In this document: piece after piece, positions 35,472-46,400 of the stretch | Layout of the letters: each line of letters opens with the position of its first letter | Numbering within the stretch: the first letter of the stretch is position 1 | NCBI GenBank assembly: GCA_003243425.1 | Contig: QFQP01000032.1 | Coordinates: 21,462-85,461 of the forward strand | DNA: 64,000 bases | Source: Archangium gephyra | Lineage (GTDB): Bacteria; Myxococcota; Myxococcia; Myxococcales; Myxococcaceae | Direction: 5' to 3' | The notes under the pieces: generated by a model | Told to the model about the DNA's origin: nothing | Seen by the model: the letters and a program-made list of their open reading frames with translations, nothing else | Database searches by the model: none | Made by a program: the position numbers and the translations under genes

Positions 35472-36014
35472 TTGTTCGAGATCTTCTACGAGTGCGGAAT
35501 CGTCGAGCGCATCGTGATGATGAACGCGTTGCGCCCGATGCTCGTGGAGCGCTACCCCCGGGCCCACGACGCGAGCCGGAAGCTCCGCGACGACCTCGGT
35601 AGAAGGGTGCAAGAACCAGGTCAGTTCGCCCGCTTCATGTATCTGTGCCAGGCGCTCGATGAAGCCGAGCCGGTGGTGCGGTGGCTCGAGACGTACGAAT
35701 TCAAAGACCGGATGCTCGAGCTCGTGGTCAGGGACGCCAGCGTGTACGGGTGCGCGGTGCACGCGGGCGCCGAGGCGTCATTCGCCCGACGCATCGACGT
35801 CTCGAAGCTCGCCAGCGAAACGATGCGCGCCGACGGCACAGTGCGGAGCCGCGAGGAGCTCGAGGCAATCCTCAGTGTGCTGGCTGACGACCTCGTCACG
35901 CCACGCAGAGCGCTTCTCGCGGTGGGCCGTGCCGAGGACGAGGCGCGGCTCAACGTGCTGCTTGCGTCCATCACCGCTGAGTGCGCGCCGCACCTGCTGA
36001 CCACCCGTCACTGA
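35472..36014 (+). CDS. Hypothetical protein, paralogue of the next gene
   Basis: 180 residues from a TTG; the true 5' end is unsettled. The frame is open back to a stop at 35424, and upstream codons (ELDEYEAAT) match the paralogue's GEYEAAT, so the protein probably begins earlier. ATG 35423, in another frame, reads only MTDPPV before a stop. Shared patterns with the next gene include FARFMYLCQALDEAEPVVRW against YVRWIQLCHALDDGAPVLQW, then WLET, VYG and ALGR/AVGR AEDEAR. All-helical in appearance; function unknown. A small sequence error or an ancestral truncation at the start is possible. Confidence 0.55.
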   Translation: MFEIFYECGIVERIVMMNALRPMLVERYPRAHDASRKLRDDLGRRVQEPGQFARFMYLCQALDEAEPVVRWLETYEFKDRMLELVVRDASVYGCAVHAGAEASFARRIDVSKLASETMRADGTVRSREELEAILSVLADDLVTPRRALLAVGRAEDEARLNVLLASITAECAPHLLTTRH

Positions 36015-36041
36015 ACGTCGGCTTCGGGTAAAGCCGGGCTC

Positions 36042-36650
36042 ATGAGTGACCAGGTCCCGGAGCGGTTCGTCGAAGCGCAGCGCCTCATCGAGAGCGGCGA
36101 GTACGAAGCCGCGACGAAGTTCTGCGTGATGCTGTGGCGCGAAGGCGACTTTCACGAGCGCACGCTCATGGTGCGCAGGTTGTTGCCGAAGCTGGCGACG
36201 AGTCACCCGCCCGCGCGCGCCGAGTTCCAGTCGCTGCGTGACGGGTTGACGCCGCACCTCGACGAGCCGCCCGCCTACGTGCGGTGGATTCAGCTGTGCC
36301 ACGCGCTCGACGACGGCGCGCCGGTGCTGCAGTGGCTCGAGACCGTCGACCTCGACGCACGCACGGTGCAGATCGCCATCGGCGACGACCGCGTCTACGG
36401 CTTTGCCGAGCGCGCGGAAGCGCTGGGCGCGTTCGCGAGGCTCATCGATTTGAAGCGCGCCGAGGCCGACGCTCGCCGGCAACTGGCTGACGACCCCAAG
36501 GCGCGGCACGACGACTCGCTGGTGATGAGCCTCGTTCATCACTTCCAGTTCGCCCGCAAGGCGCTGGCCGCCCTGGGCCGCACGGAGGACGACGCCAGAC
36601 TTGTTGCACTCATCGAAACGCTCGCGAGGGATTTCGGGCCCGGCGCTTGA
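36042..36650 (+). CDS. Hypothetical protein, paralogue of the preceding gene
   Basis: 202 residues with a clear ATG. It is largely helical, starts QRLIESGEYEAATKFCVMLW (TPR-like in feel) and ends FARKALAALGRTEDDARLVA. It is the complete form of the tandem pair; the upstream copy lacks an intact beginning. No domain is recognised. The pair arose by duplication. Confidence 0.65.
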   Translation: MSDQVPERFVEAQRLIESGEYEAATKFCVMLWREGDFHERTLMVRRLLPKLATSHPPARAEFQSLRDGLTPHLDEPPAYVRWIQLCHALDDGAPVLQWLETVDLDARTVQIAIGDDRVYGFAERAEALGAFARLIDLKRAEADARRQLADDPKARHDDSLVMSLVHHFQFARKALAALGRTEDDARLVALIETLARDFGPGA

Positions 36651-36660
36651 GCCGACCGCT

Positions 36661-37863
36661 TCACAACGGCCGCTGATACACGCGGAACGTCTTCACGTGT
36701 TTCCCGCCCGCGGTCTGCAGCATGCGGTTGACCAGCGTGTCGTCCTCCATCGCCCAGCCCAGCTCGCCGGCGTCGTAGCCGAGCCCCAGCGCTGCCTTGT
36801 ACGTCTCATGCGCGAGCAGCGCGTCGATGCCGCGGCGGCGCCAGCCGTCCTTGATGCCGAACAACAGCCCGCGCAGGCGCGTGATGCTCCGCGTCTTCCA
36901 GAGGAACTTCGCCAGCCCGAAAGGGAACAGCTTGCCGCCCGCTTCCTTCTGCGCCGGGTAGATGTCGGGCACCGTGATGCAGAAGCCGACCATCTCGCCG
37001 TCGACCTCGGCGATGAGCGAGAGCTCCGGGCGCAGCAGCACCAGCGGCCGCAGCCGGTTGACGATCTGCATGAACTCGTCGTTCGAGATGGGCGCGAAGC
37101 CGAAGCCCGGCCGCATCATGGTGTTGAAGATGGAATACATGCGCAGCAGGTCGCCTTCGGGCCGGTACACGTCGAGCCGGCGCACCGTGACCTGCCCTGA
37201 GCTCTTCACGCGCTCGGCCAGGCGCCGCACCTTCTCGGGCAACCCGCTGATGGCCTGCACTTCGTACGTGTAGAGGTCCTTCAACTTCTGAAAGCCGTTG
37301 GCCTCGAAGAGCACGCCGTACCAGAGCGGGTTGTACGGCATCAGCATCGCGGGGAAGCGCTCGTGCCCCAGCACCTGAATGCCCGCGTCGTGGTGAAAAC
37401 CCACGTTCACCGGGCCGATGCAGCGCTTGACGCCTTCACGGCGCAGCCACGAGAGCGCCGCGTCGAACAGCGCAGCCGCGAGCCCCGGGTCGTTCTGTGA
37501 CTCGAAGAGGCCGACGAACCCGTCCTGCGTGCCGTGAAACCGGTTGTAGCGCTCGTCGACGATGGCGGCGATGCGGCCCACCACCCGCCCCTGCCTGCGC
37601 GCGACGTAGAGCTGCGCCCGCGCGTCCTTGAAGAACGGGTTGCGCTCAAAGTCGAGGAAGTCCTTCCGCTCCGCGATGATCGGCGGCACGAAGTTCGGGT
37701 CACCCGCGTAGTGGTCGAGCTGGAAGCGGATGAAATCGTCTTTGGCCCGCCCACCGGCCACCACCTCGACCACCACGTCGGGCGCGCGCACGGCCAGGCG
37801 CGGTACGGCGATCGGGGTCTTCGTCCTCACTGGAGCCACCCCGACCTCATACGGAGCGCCCAT
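36661..37863 (-). CDS. Large GNAT-superfamily acyltransferase-like protein
   Basis: 400 residues. It belongs to the large GNAT-like family beginning with a DHYAGDPNFVPPIIAERKDF stretch and having RRQGRVVGRIAAIVDERYNR, FHGTQDGFVGLFES and GPVNVGFHHDAGIQVLG. The C-terminal half holds the acyl-CoA-binding motif WRRRGIDALLAHE. The bacterial ceramide synthase (bCerS) reported in Caulobacter is also a GNAT-superfamily protein of similar size. The gene is divergent from the ligase-ACP-megasynthase operon across about 320 bases, so an N-acylation role on that operon's product is an attractive but unproven reading. A general N-acetyltransferase is the alternative. Confidence 0.75.
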   Translation of the reverse strand: MGAPYEVGVAPVRTKTPIAVPRLAVRAPDVVVEVVAGGRAKDDFIRFQLDHYAGDPNFVPPIIAERKDFLDFERNPFFKDARAQLYVARRQGRVVGRIAAIVDERYNRFHGTQDGFVGLFESQNDPGLAAALFDAALSWLRREGVKRCIGPVNVGFHHDAGIQVLGHERFPAMLMPYNPLWYGVLFEANGFQKLKDLYTYEVQAISGLPEKVRRLAERVKSSGQVTVRRLDVYRPEGDLLRMYSIFNTMMRPGFGFAPISNDEFMQIVNRLRPLVLLRPELSLIAEVDGEMVGFCITVPDIYPAQKEAGGKLFPFGLAKFLWKTRSITRLRGLLFGIKDGWRRRGIDALLAHETYKAALGLGYDAGELGWAMEDDTLVNRMLQTAGGKHVKTFRVYQRPL

Positions 37864-38184
37864 TTCGCGGTCAATTTGGGCAATTCATTGCTCAGTTCGA
37901 CCATTCCGCTTTCCGGGTACTTGGATTGTCGGTTAACAGTCGTCAGCTGACGAAATCGGCCTTCGGGACCCCCTTTTGTGGGATTTTTGAGCAACTTTTA
38001 GCTCACTTTTGACCGTGTCATTGTGCTTCAGACGCGTCACAAGAATGAGTCAAGCCAATGAAACTCCTGCGTCATTTCTCTCAACTGGAATGCGCGAAGA
38101 GGGCGTCGCAGACCTCTCTGGCACGTTTTCAGAGGGATCCTTCGCCTTGACCCTCTTTTGACCCAAACGTATTTCGCCGGGGCC
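37864..38184. promoter_or_regulatory. AT-rich divergent promoter region between GNAT and FAAL genes
   Basis: About 320 bases of clearly lower GC than both flanking genes. A candidate promoter for the ligase operon is TTGACC (38147-38152) with TATTTC (38170-38175) after 17 bases; transcription would start almost at the ATG at 38185. AGAGGG and CCCTCT (38131-38136, 38151-38156) can pair around a 14-base loop, followed by TTTTG, and may act as an attenuator. No conserved small gene is visible. The length suggests real regulatory input. Confidence 0.45.
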
Positions 38185-40077
38185 ATGCCCCAGATCTTCG
38201 ACTTCCCGAACCTCGTCGCAGCCATCGATGCCGGTAAGGGTCTGACCACCAAGGGCTACACGTTCACCGACCGCGACAGCGACGGCGAGTTCTACAGCTT
38301 CGAGCGCCTGCTCGAGGAGGCCATGCGCCGCGCCGCGCACCTGCGCAGCCACGGCCTCAAGAAGGGCGACCGCGTGGCGATGGTGGTGCCCGACGGCGAA
38401 GACTTCGTGCCCACGTTCCTGGGCGCGGTGTGGGCCGGCATCGTGCCGGTGCCCCTCTACCCGCCGCTGTCGCTGGGCAAGCTCGACTCGTACATCGACA
38501 CGCTGATCGCCATTCTCACCAAGGCGAAGCCCACGCACCTCATCACCAACGAGAAGGTGCAGACCATTCTCTGGGGCGGCGTCGCCAGGGTGCCGAGCAT
38601 CAAGGGCGTCATCACCACCGAGGAGCTCAAAGGCCCCGCGCCCGAGGGCGTGTCGACCGACAAGGCCGAAGTCACCGACGACGACCTGTGCTTCCTGCAG
38701 TTCACGTCGGGGTCGACGTCCACTCCGAAGGGCGTGGCAGTGACGCACGCGAACCTCCGCGCGAACGCCTGGGCCATCATGCGTGACGGGCTGCAGACCG
38801 ACACCGACGTCGACCACGGCGTGTCGTGGCTGCCGCTGTACCACGACATGGGGCTCATCGGCTTCGTCATCAGCCCGATGTTCCACCGCGTCTCGGTGAC
38901 CTTCATTCCCACCATGACGTTCGTGCGCAACGCCACCATCTGGCTGCGCACCATTTCGCGCGTGAAGGGCACCATCACCTTCGCGCCGAACTTCGCCTAC
39001 GCGCTGGCGGTCAAGCGCGCCAAGCCCGAGCAGATCGCGTCGCTCGATTTGAGCTCGATGCGGCACTTCGGCTGCGGCGCCGAGCCCATCAACCCCGTCA
39101 CCATGCGCGCCTTCGTCGAGACCTTCGCGCCGTCGGGCCTCAAGCCCTCGATGATGCTGCCCTGCTACGGCATGGCCGAGGCCACGCTGGCCATCAGTTT
39201 CATCGGCGTCGAAGACTCGTTGACCACCGACGTCATCGACGGCGACGCGTACCAGACCGAGCGCAAGGCGAAGCCCGCGTCGGCCGAGCTGCTCAAGAAC
39301 GGCACCGCGCAGGAGTTCGTCAACTGCGGCAAGAGCTTCGCGAAGCACGAGGTGGGCGCCTTCGACGATGCCGGCAAGCGCCTCCCCGACCGCAGCATCG
39401 GCGAGCTCTGGGTGCGCGGCCCGTCGGTCGCCAAGGGCTACTACGAAGACACCGAGGCCACCGAGCGCACGTTCGGCAACGGCTGGCTCAAGACCGGTGA
39501 CTACGGCTACCTGGTCGACGGCAACGTGTTCATCACCGGCCGCAAGAAGGACCTCATCATCATCAACGGCCGCAACTACGACCCGCAGCGCCTGGAGTGG
39601 ATCGTCGACGACCTCCCCGAAGTGCGCAAAGGCTCGACCGTCGCCTTCTCGCGCCCCGGCAGCGGTTCTGAAGAGCTGGTCATCGCCGTCGAGAGCCGCG
39701 CGGCCGACAAGCAGGCGCTGATTGAGCTGGTGAAGCAGAAGATCAACGAGAACATGCAGCTGACGCCCGCCGACGTGTTCATCGCGCCGGTCGGTTCGCT
39801 GCCCAAGACCTCGAGCGGCAAGCTGCAGCGCGCCAAGACCCGTCAGCAGTACCTCGCAGGCACGCTGGGCAGCGAAGGCGTACGCACCATCGGCAGCAAC
39901 GGCGAGAAGGTCGTCGTCGCCAGGCACGTCGCCAGGTCTCTGCTCGGTCGCGCGCAGCACCGCGCCCGCCGCGTCATGGAACACACGTTGGAGATCCGTT
40001 CGGTCTCCGACGCGATGGAGAAGTTCAAGCTCGCAGGCGCCTACGCGCAGAAGCGGGTCGGCAAGCTGCTCGGCTGA
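38185..40077 (+). CDS. Fatty acyl-AMP ligase (FAAL)
   Basis: 630 residues from ATG 38185; a TTG nine codons upstream is in frame. It belongs to the ANL superfamily: FLQFTSGSTSTPKGVAVTH is the P-loop, YGMAEATL the A5 motif, WLKTGDYGYLVDGNVFITGR the A7/A8 region and KTSSGKLQR the catalytic-Lys motif. The SMRHFGCGAEPINPVTMRAF and YHDMGLIGF patterns are typical of FAALs, which load fatty acids as acyl-adenylates directly onto ACP or PKS rather than CoA. It is the first gene of the operon with the ACP (gap 42 bases) and megasynthase. Expected role: activate a fatty acid and pass it to the free ACP. Confidence 0.93.
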   Translation: MPQIFDFPNLVAAIDAGKGLTTKGYTFTDRDSDGEFYSFERLLEEAMRRAAHLRSHGLKKGDRVAMVVPDGEDFVPTFLGAVWAGIVPVPLYPPLSLGKLDSYIDTLIAILTKAKPTHLITNEKVQTILWGGVARVPSIKGVITTEELKGPAPEGVSTDKAEVTDDDLCFLQFTSGSTSTPKGVAVTHANLRANAWAIMRDGLQTDTDVDHGVSWLPLYHDMGLIGFVISPMFHRVSVTFIPTMTFVRNATIWLRTISRVKGTITFAPNFAYALAVKRAKPEQIASLDLSSMRHFGCGAEPINPVTMRAFVETFAPSGLKPSMMLPCYGMAEATLAISFIGVEDSLTTDVIDGDAYQTERKAKPASAELLKNGTAQEFVNCGKSFAKHEVGAFDDAGKRLPDRSIGELWVRGPSVAKGYYEDTEATERTFGNGWLKTGDYGYLVDGNVFITGRKKDLIIINGRNYDPQRLEWIVDDLPEVRKGSTVAFSRPGSGSEELVIAVESRAADKQALIELVKQKINENMQLTPADVFIAPVGSLPKTSSGKLQRAKTRQQYLAGTLGSEGVRTIGSNGEKVVVARHVARSLLGRAQHRARRVMEHTLEIRSVSDAMEKFKLAGAYAQKRVGKLLG

Positions 40078-40119
40078 TCGATTCAACCCCTCACGTACAA
40101 CGAAGGACGAACACACATC

Positions 40120-40380
40120 ATGGCTACCGTCTCCATCTCGCAGCTCTTCGCGCAGGCCGCTCTCGAAGTGAACGGCAAGAAGCTCGAAGGTCTCTCCAAG
40201 GACACCGTCATCTCGAAGCTCGGCCTCGACTCGGTGGCCATCATGGAGCTCGTCAGCTTCTTCGAAGAGAAGCTCAACATCCGCATGCCGGACGAGGACC
40301 TCGCGAAGGTCCAGACCATCGGCGACCTGGGCGAAGTCGTGAAGCGCCTGGTGCCGGCCGGCACCGAAGTGACGATCTGA
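40120..40380 (+). CDS. Acyl carrier protein
   Basis: 86 residues. The phosphopantetheine Ser is in LGLDSVAIMEL (about residue 38). It is a discrete ACP with helix-loop-helix spacing (FFEEKLNIRMPDEDL, IGDLGEVVKRL). AAGGA lies upstream of the ATG. Located between the FAAL and the megasynthase, it is the expected carrier onto which the FAAL places its acyl group. Confidence 0.93.
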   Translation: MATVSISQLFAQAALEVNGKKLEGLSKDTVISKLGLDSVAIMELVSFFEEKLNIRMPDEDLAKVQTIGDLGEVVKRLVPAGTEVTI

Positions 40381-40411
40381 TTTTCACCTTTCGCGAAACG
40401 GAAAGCGGCCC

Positions 40412-43400
40412 ATGAGCCCCAGCAAGCAAGAGCACCGTGAAGCCATCGCCGTGGTCGGCATGGCGTGCCGCTTTCCCCACGCGAAGGACCTCACGTCGCT
40501 GTGGAAGGTCGTCTCGACCGGCGAGGTGACGTTCGAAGACATCGACGACGGCCGCTGGAAACACTCGGCCTTCTTCGAGCCCAACGACGTGCGTGCGGTC
40601 GACAAGACCTACGTGCGCAAGGGCGCGTTCATCGACGGCGTCGAGGAGTTCGCGGCGCTGCACTACGGCCTGGCCCCGCGCCGCGTGCAGGTGATGGACC
40701 CTCAGCACCGCCTCGTCATCGAGATGACGCGCCAGGCGCTGCAGGACGCGGGCTACGACAGCAAGGGCTACGACAAGTCGCGCACCGGGGTGTTCATCGG
40801 CGCGTCGGTCTCTGAATACAAAGACCTGATGACCGCGCGGCACCGTGCGCAGCAGACCATCAACGGTGAGTTCGGCGATTCGCTCACCTCGACCGAGGCC
40901 GAAGCGCTGAAAGCCGGCGTGGCCGACGTGGCTCCGGCGCGGGCGTTCACCATCGCCGGCTCGCTGCTGAACATGATCGCCTGTTCGGTCGCGCAGACGT
41001 TCGACCTCAACGGCCCGGCGATGAGCATCGACGCGGCGTGCTCGTCAGCGCTGGTCGCGATTCACGAAGCCACCATCAACCTGCGCGCGCGGCAGTGCAA
41101 CGTGGCCATCGCCGGCGGCGTGTACCTGAACCTGAACCCCGACAACCTCATCGGCTTCTCGCGCATCGGCGCGATTTCGCCGTCGGGCGTGTGCCGGCCC
41201 TTCGACGCCCGCGCCGACGGCTTCGTCATGGGTGAAGGCGTGGGCCTCGTGGTGCTCAAGCGCCTCGAAGACGCGCAGCGCGACGGCGACCGTATCTACG
41301 CGGTGCTGAAGGGCACGGGCTGCAACAACGACGGCCGTGGCGAAGGCCCGATGACGCCGCGCCCGGAAGGTCAGCGCGAGGCCATGTGGCGCGCGCACGC
41401 CGATGTCGATTTCCCGGTTGAGTCGATTTCGTACGTCGAGACGCACGGCACGGCCACCACGGTGGGTGACGTGGTCGAAGTGGGCGCGCTCAAGCACTTC
41501 TTCAACGAGCGCGCGGGCAAGACGCTCTCGCAGCCGTTCTGCAACCTGGGCAGCATCAAGGCCAACGTCGGTCACACCATGTCGGCCGCGGGCGCCGCGG
41601 GCTTCATCAAGACGTGCCTCATGCTGCACCACGGCGTGATTCCTCCGCAGCCGAGCGCCGAACAGCTGAACCCCAAGCTCGACCTCGAGCACTCGCCCTT
41701 CATGGTCGCGGCCGAGGCCAGGCCGTGGAACGTGCCGGTGCGTCGCGCGGCGGTCTCTTCGTTCGGCTTCGGCGGAACGAACGCGCACGTGCTGCTCGAG
41801 CAGGCGCCGGCGAACGAAGTCGCGCCGCAGGCCGAAGGGCCGTCGCTGTTCCTGCTTTCGGCGCCCAACCCGTCGCTGCTGCAGACGCACGCCCGCGAAG
41901 TCGCCGAGCAGGTCACGCTGCACTCGCTGGCGCCTGCGGCGGTCGCCCGCACGCTCGCCGCGCGTCAGGGCTTCGATTCGCGCGTCGCCTTCCTCGCGAC
42001 CTCGCGCGAAGACCTGCTCGCGAAGCTGAACGACGTCGCCAACGGCACGCTGTCGCCGACCACGCCCGTCCCCGCCGAGCAGCGCAAGGTCGGCTTCCTC
42101 TTCGCCGGTCAGGGCGCGCAGAAGGTCGGTCTGCTGTCAGACCTCGTGCAGCGCTTCCCGGCGCTCAAGGCGAAGCTCGAGAAGTTCGACGCCGCGGTGA
42201 AGGCCGACGCCGGCTTCTCGCTCATCGACGCGCTCTACCCGCCCGCCGGCACCGACCCCGTGAAGGCCCAGGCGCACCTCACGCAGACCCACGTCTGCCA
42301 GCCCGCAATGGCGGCGCTCGGCATCGCGCTCGGTGAAGTGCTGCGCGAGTGCAACGTGAAGCCCGACGTCACGCTCGGCCACTCGCTGGGTGAGTTCGCC
42401 GCGGCTTCCGTCGCCGGCATGCTGCCCGGCGCCGACGCCGTGAAGCTGGTCGCCGCGCGCGGCCGTTTGATGAACGAGCTGGCGCTCACCGACGTGGGCG
42501 CGATGCTCGCGGTGATGGCCGAGCGTTCGGTCGTCGAGAAGCAGCTCGAGAAGCTCGCGCTGCCGAACCTCGTGGTCGCCAACCACAACCACCCCACGCA
42601 GGTCGTCATCTCGGGCGCCACGAAGAGCGTCGAAGCTGCGAAGGCCGCCTTCGACACCGCGGGCCTCAAGAACACCAGGCTCGACGTGAGCCACGCGTTC
42701 CACTCGCCCCTGATGGCAGGCATGGACGGCAAGATGGCGCCGCTCATCGCCGCGCTCGCGCTCAACGAGCCGAAGGCGTCGGTCGTCTCGTGCATCACCG
42801 GCAAGCCCTACGAGTCGACGGCTGAAGCCAAGGACGTCTGGGTTCGCCACGCGACCTCGCCGGTGAACTTCGTCGATGCCGTGCAGACCGCGGTCGATGC
42901 CGGCGTCACCCAGTTCATTCAGGTCGGAGCCGGTGGCGCGCTGCTCTCGTTCGCGCGCGGTGTGTCGCCTGACGCGACCCTGCACGCCCTCGCGCCCAAC
43001 GAAGGCAACGACGGCGCCGCGATGTTCCTCGGCGCGCTCGGCAATCTGTGGACGCGCGGTGTGCCGCTCAACGCGCAGCCGCTGTTCTCGGGCGCCGAGC
43101 TCGTCACCCTGCCGCCCACGCCGCTCGAAGTGCAGAAGTACTGGGCCATGGAGCGCACGCCGCGCGCGCCCCGCCAGCCGCTCGTGAAGTCCGGCAGCGT
43201 TTCAGCTGCTTCCGTTTACGCACCGCAAGTCTCCCCGCAGCTCACGTCGAAGGGACCCGTCGCCATGGACAACCTCATCGCGCTCTTTCAGCAGCAGATG
43301 GCGCTCATGCAGAGCCAGGCCGAAATCGTGAAAGCGCAGGCCGCCGCGATTCAGGCGCTGGCCGGTGGTGTCGATGCCTCCGCGCTCACGCAGGTGACGC

Positions 43401-46400
43401 AGCAGGTGGCGGTGCCGGCCGTGAACGGTGGCGGAGTCGCCGTGCAGTCGACGGTGATGCCCACGCCGGTCATCGCCAGGCCGCCCGACTTCTCGAACAT
43501 GATCGGCAAGAAGGGCACCGACCAGGTCATCGGGGTTCAGACCTCGGCGCCCGTCGCTCCGGTCGCGAAGAAGGAAGAGCCGAAGGTCGACTACCGGCCC
43601 GAAGTGACCGCGAAGGTCCTCGAGTTCGTGGCGCGCATCTCGGCGTTCCCGCAGTCGACGCTCAAGCTCGAGCAGACGCTGGTCGGTGAGCTCGGTTTCG
43701 ACTCGCTGATGCTGGTGGAGTTGGACCAGTCGGTCGGCAAGGTGTGGCCGAGCCTCGGTGGTCTGCCGCGCGAGCTGTTCGGCAAGACCACGTCGACGAA
43801 GACCATCATCGACCACATCGTCGGCGTGCTCGAGAACGGCGCGACCGCGAAGAGCGCGGCGCCCGAAGTGAAGTCGCCCGTCGAGCAGTACGTGCCCACC
43901 GTGGTGCCAGCGCCGCTGGCGCCGGTCACCGAGAACGTGCTCTCGCTCGAGAAGCCGGTGCTGGTGACGAAGGACACGCGCGGTGTCGCAGACGCCATCG
44001 CGGCGGCGCTGAAGAACCACGGCATCGCCTCGGTCGTCGGCGACGTGTCGACGGCCGGTGAGTTCGCCGGTGTCATCAACCTCGTGAGCGACGCGGCCGA
44101 TTACCGCGCGGCTTCGCGTTACGCGTTGGGGCTCGCCAGGAAGCTCACGGCTGAAAAGGCCGAGCTGTTCGTGACCGTCTCGACGCTCGGTGGCGCCTTC
44201 GGCCTCAACGGCGTGAAGAGCGATTCGCTCGGGCAGTCGGGCGCGCTCGGCTTCACCAAGGCGCTCTCGGCCGAGTGGCCTGATGCACTGGTGAAGGCCA
44301 TCGACGTCGACGCGTCGTTGAACGCCGAGACCGTCGCGCAGCACGTGGTCAGCGAACTGCTCTCGGGCGACCGCTCGATTGAAGTCGGCTTCAGCAAGGC
44401 CGGCCGTACCGCCGTCTCGCTCGTGCCCACGCAGGTCAACGACCTCAAGTCGCTCAACTCGAACTCCATCATCGTCATCACCGGTGGTGCGAAGGGCCTC
44501 GGCCTCAAGTTCGCGAAGGGTCTGGCGAAGACGTACGGCTGCACCATCGCGCTCACCGGCCGCAGCAAGCTCGACGAGGACACCTCGAAGGCCATCGCGA
44601 GCGTGAAGGCCGCGGGCGCCAAGGCCGTCAGCTACCACCCGATGAACGTGCGTGACGCCGCCAGCGTTCGCGCCGCCATCGACGTGGTGCGCGCGCAGCA
44701 CGGGAAGATCGACGCGGTGATTCACAACGCCGGTCTGCTCGCCGACGCGCTCGTCGAGAAGAAAGACGTCGCCTCGCTCGATTCAGTGCTCGAGACCAAG
44801 GTCGGTGGTGCGCTCGCGCTGCTCGACGCCACGAAGGCCGACAACCTCTCGCTCTTCGTGGGCATCGGTTCGTGGGCCGGCCGCTTCGGTAACGCCGCGC
44901 AGACCGATTACTCGGCGGCGAATGAAATGCTCGCGCGCGTGAGTGGTGCGAAGCGCACGCTCGCCATCGACTTCCCGCCCTGGGAAGACTCGGAGATGGT
45001 CAAGAAGATCCCCGCCTTCAAGAAGGCGGAGCTCAAGGCCGAAGGCGTGACCTTCCTCGCCGATGACGAAGGCGTCGCCACGTTCCTCACCGCCATCAAG
45101 GGTGCGAGCGGCGAAGTGCTCGTGGGCCGCAACATGCCGGAGCGCACGGTGCTGCACACCGCGACGTTCCCTGTGTCGCGGTTGAACCACGTCTACCTGA
45201 ACGACCACACCATGGCCGGTCAGCGCGTGCTGCCGTTCGCCTCGGCGCTCGATCACGTGTCGGCTGCGGCCGTCGAAGCGTCGGGTGGCAACGCGCCCGG
45301 TCAGTTCACGCCGTTCGCCGTCACCGACTTCAAGCTGCAGCGCGCGGTGCTCGTGCCCGACACCATCTGGCTCGAGGCGCAGGTGAAGCAGGCGGTGCGC
45401 AGCGGCAAGAGCAACACGATGAACGTGACGCTCAGCCAGGGTCGCGCCACGTCGTACGCAGGCACCGTGACGGTCGGCGCCGACACGGCGATTGCGCCGA
45501 AGGTGAAGCAGTACGCGCCCACCGCGCAGCTGCCGATGTCGCTCAAGGACTTCTACGGCGGCTTCACGTTCCACGGCCCGCGCCTGCAGGGCATCGTCAG
45601 CATCGACGCGCTCGGTGATGACGGCGTCAGCGGCACGGTGAAGGGCTGCCGCCCGGCCGATTGGGTCAAGGAGCCGCTCCGCAAGGAATGGACGGTCGAC
45701 CCGCTGGTGCTCGACGCGTCGTTCCAGCTCGCGGGTTACTGGGCGTGGGTGAAGCACCAGCGTGCCGGCTTCCCCGTCGCGCTCGGCCGCTTCGTGCAGT
45801 TGAAGCCCTTCGGCCTGGGCAACCTGAAGGTCACCGCGTGGTTCGAAGGTCAGAACGAAGACCTCTTCACCGGCACGCTCGTCTGGCAGAACGAGAAGGG
45901 CGAGACCGTCGCGTACGTGACCGGCATGACCGCCGAGTTCAAGAAGCGTGATCCGCAGTTCAATACGAAGGCGGTTCCGGTTCCTGTCGCTGCTGAAGCC
46001 GGTGCAGTCGTGGCCGAGGAAGCTGCCCCTGCTCTCAACATCGACGAAGCCAGCTGGAACCCGGCCAAATTCCCCGAGTACCTCGACGTGCGCGAGCGCA
46101 TCGACATGGCCGAGGCCTTCGGTCTTCAGAACCCGTACTTCTCGGTTCACGAAGCCATCTGCGGCGACACCACCGTGGTGAACGGCAAGCAGATGCTGAA
46201 CTTCTCCTCGTACAACTACGTGGGGAACTCCGGTGACCCGGTCGTCAGCCAGGCCGCGAAGGACGCCATCGAGAAGTACGGCACCTCGGTCTCTGCGAGC
46301 CGCGTGGCTTCAGGTGAGAAGCCGTTGACCCGCGACCTCGAGAAGGCGCTGGCGCACTTCTTCGGCACCGAAGACAGCATCGTGCTGGTGTCGGGTCACG

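Noticed and set aside
38050..40116. Long minus-strand open frame (688 codons) opposite the FAAL gene
   Set aside because: It is Arg/His/Gly-rich, has no domain, and mirrors the codon bias of the FAAL gene, whose motifs are intact. High-GC genes commonly leave the opposite strand open.
43202..46150. Two long minus-strand frames inside the megasynthase gene
   Set aside because: Composition is shadow-like (Arg, Val, His, Gly repeats) and the plus-strand domains there are complete.
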